A stretch of 64,000 bases of DNA from Liolophura sinensis. Its lineage: Eukaryota > Mollusca > Polyplacophora > Chitonida > Chitonidae. The position numbers were made by a program, and so were the translations under genes. The stretch is taken from contig NC_088303.1 of the NCBI RefSeq assembly GCF_032854445.1, positions 23,413,265 to 23,477,264 of the forward strand, written 5' to 3'. Positions 58,700-64,000 of the stretch are shown in pieces. Below the pieces are notes generated by a model. That model saw only the letters and a program-made list of their open reading frames with translations, made no database searches and was not told where the DNA came from. Position 1 is the stretch's first letter. Each line of letters begins with the position of its first letter.

Positions 58700-58995
58700 C
58701 GACAGAGAACAATGGGATTTGGTATGCAACCAAAGTTGTCATACCTTGTCACCGCACCCAACTACATGTCTTTATACAGTGTAAGATGATCATACTTTGT
58801 CACGGCACACAACTACATGTTTTCATACAGTGTCAGAACAGAGAACAATGTGATTTGGTATACAACCAAGGATTATTATAATTCTCGCGTCAAAGAACCG
58901 TGTGATTTCATGCAGTCTAAAACTGTGATACTTAAACACTACAGGGAACAATGAGATTTGGTATACAACCAAAGTTGTCATACCTGTTACGGCAA
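58700..58995 (+). repeat. Irregular repeats
   Basis: GATTTGGTAT(G/A)CAACCAA and CACAACTACATGTTTTCATA-type blocks recur three times or so with variable spacing. Confidence 0.7.
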
Positions 58996-59049
58996 GGAAC
59001 AGGTCAGTGATATGATAATGAGGTCTTCTGGAAGTCAGTTAGTCCTAAT

Positions 59050-60285
59050 TGTACCACGTCGATATAATAACGAGGTCATCTGAAAACCTGACAATCTCAA
59101 GTGTCTCTCGGTGATATTATTATGGGGTCTCTCAAAAGCGAGACAGTCCGAAGTATCTTTCAGCGATATCATAATGAGGTCCAAAAAACAGCTGGACACT
59201 CCCAAGTGTCTTTCGATTATACCATAATGAATTCCACCAAGAGCCGGGCGCTCCCAAGTGTCTTTCGGATATATCATAATGAGATCTCCCAAAGCCAGAC
59301 AGCCCAATGTATCTCTCAGGGATATCATAATGAGGTTTTTCAAAAGCCAGACAACCCAAAGTGTCTCTGAAGGATATCTTGTTGAGGTTTTTCAAAAGCC
59401 AGTCAGCCCAAAAGTGTCTCTTGGAGGGATATTATACTGGGGTTCCTCAATAGCCAGACAGCTCAATGTGTCTCTCAAGGAATCATAATGAGGGCTTTCA
59501 AAAGCCAGACTGCCCAAAGTGTCTCTCAATGATATGATTATAAGGTCTTTCAAAAGCCGGAAAGCCCAAAGTATATCTCGGTGATATCATAGTGGCGTCC
59601 CCCAAAAACCGGACAGCCCCGTGTGTCTCTCAGGGATATCATAATGAGGTTTTTCAAAAGTGAGACAGCCCAAAGTATATCTCAAGGATATCATAATGAG
59701 GTCTTTCAAAAGCCAGACCGCTTCGTGTGTCTTTCAAAACCCGGACAGCCCAAAGTGTATCTCAAGGGTATTATAATGAGGTCTTTGAAAAGCCAAACAG
59801 CCCCGTATGTCTCTCAGGGATATCATAAAGAGGTCTTTCAAAAGCCAGACAGCCCAAAGTTTATCTCAGGGATATCATAATGAGGTCTTTCAAAAGCCAG
59901 ACAGCCCAAAGTGTCTCACGGGGATATCATAATCAGGTTTTTCAAAAACCTGACAACCCAAAGTGTCTCTCAGGGATATCATAATGAGGTCTTTCAATAG
60001 CCAGACCGCCCAAAGTGTCCCTCAAGGATATCATAATGAGGCCTTTCAAAAGCCAGATAGCCCCGTGTGTCTCTCAGGGATATCATAATGAGGTCTTTCA
60101 AAAGACAGACAGCCCAAATTGCCTTTCAGGGGAACCATAATGAGGGCCTTCAAAAACCCGACAGTCCCAAGCGTCTCTTGGCGATATCATAATGAGATCT
60201 TTTAAAAGACGGATAGCCCAAAGTGTCTCTGGATGATATCATAATGAGGCCCGCCAAGAGCCGGACAGCCCCAGTGACGATGTAG
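59050..60285 (+). repeat. Minisatellite, 52-bp unit, about 23 copies
   Basis: Unit: GGGATATCATAATGAGGTCT, TTCAAAAGCCAGACAGCCCA, AAGTGTCTCTCA. Copies are moderately diverged; short frames such as GYHNEVFQKP result. Confidence 0.92.
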
Positions 60286-61014
60286 TAATGCAACAAGGCG
60301 TTCTTTTTACAACTTCCATATACGATCACTCGATCGATATGTATCCCACATTTTCTGCCTAAACCTTCCATTCATTTCGTGCGGTGTGTTTAGGCTTGGA
60401 GTATTTACCAGTTTAATCTCTCAAGACACTGGAGATTAACACAGAATCAGGACACATCAAGAGTCTACTAAGCATCGCTAATTTATCATTCGTACAGCCC
60501 TATATGTATTGAGCTTTCATTCAGGTTTCCTAATTTGTGTCTCCCGGATTTTCTCCCAGAATCAGCTTATTTTACTGTTGGTGTATAATCTGATGAGGGA
60601 ACCATTTTCCACTCTAAACCCTGTGTTATCTAGGTGGGTGGATTCGTTGATGAAACTCTCTTGTTTTTCGTCGACGTCCCATCATCTTTGAGGCGGAATT
60701 ACAGAGTACAGCTTCTAGTATGAACTAGTCTCCGGCAGATAATCTTCTTATATACGATATGCATAAGATAACAAGCATAGGATGAACGGTATCCTTCACT
60801 GAAGGGATACAATGTTCCCATTAACAACCAGACATGAAAATAAACTCTCAGTGGGGAAGAGAAAATAATTATAGGAACAAAGAGACGGAATGATACTCAC
60901 TGAACCGCTTATGTCAAACCCGGGTCATGTCATGCATATACCAAAGACTTTAAAAATGGTGCATGTTGCTGCCTCGCATGGCCCACAGCAGTAAGAGGTT
61001 AGAGCAAGGAAACA
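60286..61014. other. Unassigned sequence
   Basis: Nothing recognised. Confidence 0.45.
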
Positions 61015-61200
61015 GCGTCAGTATAATGTAACTGGGAGGGGCGCCACTGGTATCTTCGGCATAATATTTCAGCAACTTGGCAGCATGGACTCGGCCTGTC
61101 ACAAGGAGACACAGCAGGTTTTAATGTTACAGATACCTAATCACTCCTAGCCGTCATATGACTGAAAAATTATAGAGTACGACGTAAAAATCCAAACGCA
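61015..61200 (+). mobile_element. Second SINE-like family, copy 2
   Basis: Tail CATATGACTGAAAAATTATA, then GTACGACGTAAAAATCC, matching 31150-31210. The upstream part is weakly similar. Confidence 0.55.
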
Positions 61201-61639
61201 CATACGACTAAAAGCTGGTCATATCCCAAAATAAGTAGTTTTTCTAACTTTTTTTCTTTTAAGTCGTCCATTATCGTACAGAAAAATTTGTTAATAATGT
61301 ATACTGTATTATCTACAATAAAATTACTAAAATGATTAAGTAGAAGTTGTAAAGTACACTGCTTAACGTGTCGATACATCGCTGACTTCTTTCACATGTT
61401 CATGAAATAACCAACAGCTTAACCATTTAACATTTCAGAATCGAACCTTAATACACTACATTAGTTAGATTGTCTCAAAGCCATCACAGGATACACGTTA
61501 ACAGCCTCCATTGCTGAATATTCAAAACAGTGCATGTTTTTTGTTGACAAATCCCAACAATTCTCTTTCGTAAAACTTTGTATCTTTCGAAAATCGAAAA
61601 CTAAGAACTATTGAAAAAAGAAACAATCACATAATCTAA

Positions 61640-61722
61640 ATATAAGCGTCAAGTCCGACATTCCTATACCATTCGTAGTCCGTAAAGGGCGTTCCAAGTC
61701 GATAATCGCAAGATCCATTCCT
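61640..61722 (-). mobile_element. RT element 3' end (copy f)
   Basis: TATAAGCGTCAAGTCCGACA to AATCGCAAGATCCAT, the inverse of the last 80 bp of copies b and c. No upstream part. Confidence 0.78.
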
Positions 61723-62820
61723 AAGGCATAAGCAAGAACATGTGCACACCAGTCGGAATTTAAAGGTTAAAATGTAAAATATTACTTTTCCTATTATGAA
61801 TTTACACATATATTTTATATTTCACGCAATTAGGATTAAGCAGGGATTTAGGAAGTTTGAAACTCTATTATATGTATGTATGTTTGCTTGGGTTTTGTGT
61901 CGTAGTTGACATTTTTTCAGTCATATGATGCAAGAAAATTGCGGCCACACTGTGGATTATTAAATAAACGCATATAAACGTAATTGTCATATTAACCGAC
62001 CGGAAGTGACATCATCAGAACTGGACGTTTTTGTATTTCCTTTACAAATAATTCTAGAGTTGCGGAGGAAACAGCATTAGATTCCACAAGGCAAGGAGTG
62101 ACCACTTCTGCAACTCAGAAATGACGTCATCGAAACCGAAGCAATGGTATACCTTTTACAAATTACCCTGGAAACATAACAGTAATAGCATTCAGTATGC
62201 CAATGTGTACATGCGTGATCTATTTTTGCCACCATATTGACATCGCTAAAAACGTTTAGATGTCTTTTTCTTGAGAGCGGTTGATTCGATTGAGCTGATA
62301 TTCAATATGCAAATACACCCCGTTCGGACAAATTACATTTGCAAATTCTACATTCATATCTTCAAAACTGTAAAAATACACCGATTACCGAATCTGTCAT
62401 GTGACCAAAAATCTTTGATTTTGAATATTAAACGTGTGCTATATGACGAAGTTTACACGCTGATCAAAAATTGGGTCTTATTTTTCTCTCTATCCTTTAC
62501 GGATTTGTCGCACTGTGCGATCAACGTGCGAAGAAATCCAATTTTCCAATATTTGTCGATTACGTGGGGGCAATCTGTTTTAGTTGAATCTTGCTTCGTT
62601 GAAAAAAAATTTGGAACTTTTGTCTGTTTCTAAAATCGTTAAAATGTATCAATAAATACAGGACTGAAAGGGTTTCAAAAATGTTTAACCACCGATTTCC
62701 TATGCTTGACATATTTACAAGGTCATATTGTGTAAATTATCGACATGTACATGGGTGGCTAAGAAGAATGCTCTAGAAGCCATATTTTATCTTTGAATTA
62801 CTAGTAGCTTGTTACATCAG
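61723..62820. other. Unassigned sequence
   Basis: A 120-codon open frame at 62271-62633 (+) begins MRAVDSIELIFNM. It has no recognised domain and no intron or family evidence. Confidence 0.35.
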
Positions 62821-62821
62821 T

Positions 62822-62912
62822 TCATTTCCTCCCACAATAATGCTGACCGCCATCGTATAAGTGAAATATGCTTTAGTATGACGTAAAACACCAATCAAAT
62901 TAATAAATAAAA
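62822..62912 (+). mobile_element. SINE tail fragment
   Basis: TTCCTCCCACAATAATGCTG, ATCGTATAAGTGAAATATG, AACACCAATCAAATTAATAA. Confidence 0.78.
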
Positions 62913-63221
62913 CATGCAGACAAAGTGTTCCCAATCACGGCATATCTTCCAGTTGACACACTTTGAGCCAACAGTGATGGAAACAAAAGACTGCTTCCAA
63001 ATTCTGACTTACATGACTGAAATGCGCGAATTGAATTACACGAATAGCGCCCATCAAAGAATGAACAAAGAATGACGCACAACAGAACGCTTTTTGAAGC
63101 ACAGAAGATGTTATAGTTTCCTACATTTTCCACGTTGTTTTGAAGTGGTCAAAAGTTTAACGGAAGATAGTTACTTGGAAGTGATAGTCATACGTGTTTA
63201 ATACTATCCAATACGCTCTCT

Positions 63222-63385
63222 AGCTGTACATGGGAAGGTCTTCCAGTAACCTGCGGATGGTCGGGGGTTTCCCCTGCGTTTTGCCCCGTTTCCTCCCACC
63301 ATAGTGCTGGCCGCCGCAGTATAAGAGAAGTATTCTTGTGTATGGCGTAAAACACCGATCAAATAAATAAATAAATAATATCCAA
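63222..63385 (+). mobile_element. SINE, plus orientation, head missing
   Basis: Body CTGTACATGGGAAGGTCTTC, TAACCTGCGGATGGTCGGGG, TTTCCTCCCACCATAGTGCT, tail AACACCGATCAAATAAATAA. Confidence 0.85.
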
Positions 63386-64000
63386 TACGTCAATCCAATA
63401 CGTAGTGTACCACGCTTTAGAAATATTTTAAGGACCAACGGTGTATTTTACACAATGCAAGATCATAAAGCAAGAAAGAGTGCAAAAGTATCTCAATTAC
63501 GTATTTATTTCAACTGTTCATATTAACATTGAAAGCTCCGATCGTTTTTATAAATATACAAATCCAGATAAGTCATCTGGGGAAGCAGCAGTCTCCTGGC
63601 TGAACTCGGATATGTTTTCATCACCGCGTAAACATGGATTATTTACCGGCAGGAGCTCGTCTGTGCAACGTTTGCTGAATGTAAAGGATAAAACTTGCTT
63701 TTCTTCATACTCTGCATTATAGTATGTGGATACCTTATTTTCTCAACCTTTTGGCGTATGAAAGAGCAAGTTTCAGTGCAATTTATGCACACTTTTAATT
63801 TCATTTTTGATACAATAATGCATTTGCTGGAATGGTCAGTTTCAGGGCTTCACAAAAAGTACAATGCTATTAGTTTACACTGCAAAATTCTTATGCAAAC
63901 TGAAGCACAGAGTGCTTACATTGGGATGCCCACATGCTATTGATGAATGACGCTGCTGAACTTCATTAATCAGATATTCGAGTAGTTCTATGAAACGTGC
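63386..64000. other. Unassigned sequence
   Basis: Nothing recognised up to the window edge. Confidence 0.45.

Noticed and set aside
62271-62633. 120-codon open frame
   Set aside because: No recognisable motif and A/T-rich composition; not supported as a gene.

Overview
The window looks like nuclear DNA of a lophotrochozoan animal, most likely a mollusc. The grounds are spliced rhodopsin-type receptor genes with GT-AG introns, low gene density, and about 15 copies or pieces of one tRNA-derived SINE whose 3' tail ('ACGCCGTACTCAAGAATATT' read from the antisense side) I associate with molluscan genomes from memory. Ty3/Gypsy, Polinton and Penelope-type relics and very abundant minisatellites fit the same picture. 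No prokaryotic operon, CRISPR array or rRNA gene was seen.

Only two genes look intact. Both are on the minus strand and both are class A G-protein-coupled receptors of peptide-receptor type. GPCR-B has exon 1 at 56421-56211 and exon 2 at 45257-44473, separated by an 11-kb intron. GPCR-A has exon 1 at 18793-18538 and exon 2 at 17914-17061, separated by a 623-bp intron. In both genes a phase-1 intron splits the codon of the conserved TM2 aspartate (D2.50). Both proteins also share DRH in place of DRY, NVxxY in place of NPxxY, and no Trp at the TM6 toggle position. They are therefore paralogues, probably a local tandem duplication now spread over about 39 kb by repeats.

Layout. 1.9-5.2 kb: internally deleted Ty3/Gypsy element of Gmr1-like gene order (gag-PR-IN-RT) with 175-179-bp LTRs and a tRNA-Pro-type primer site. 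5.3-16 kb: SINEs, two paired dispersed repeats, an RT-element relic and minisatellites of 43, 54 and 67 bp. 16.7-18.8 kb: a 21-bp array running into the stop codon of GPCR-A, then the gene. 19-25 kb: mostly unassigned, with four SINE copies, one of them with a clear target-site duplication. 25.34-31.02 kb: a decayed Polinton/Maverick bounded by about 110-120-bp terminal inverted repeats, holding a type B DNA polymerase relic (+), an adenain-like protease (-) and the C-terminal part of a major capsid protein (-). The protease is split by a 5'-truncated Penelope-type RT element. 31.3-33.2 kb: a 36-bp minisatellite, the gag start of a second LTR element, and another RT-element 3' end. 33-44 kb: AT-rich DNA with an RT relic and several tandem arrays. 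44.5-56.4 kb: GPCR-B, whose intron holds a 2.6-kb two-class 43-bp array, a foldback MITE-like element, an RT relic and SINEs. 56.4-64 kb: no gene recognised, a 52-bp minisatellite and SINE pieces.

The non-gene DNA is overwhelmingly mobile-element debris and tandem repeats; arrays alone make up roughly 9 kb. Family assignments rest on motif recognition by eye, since no database search was possible.
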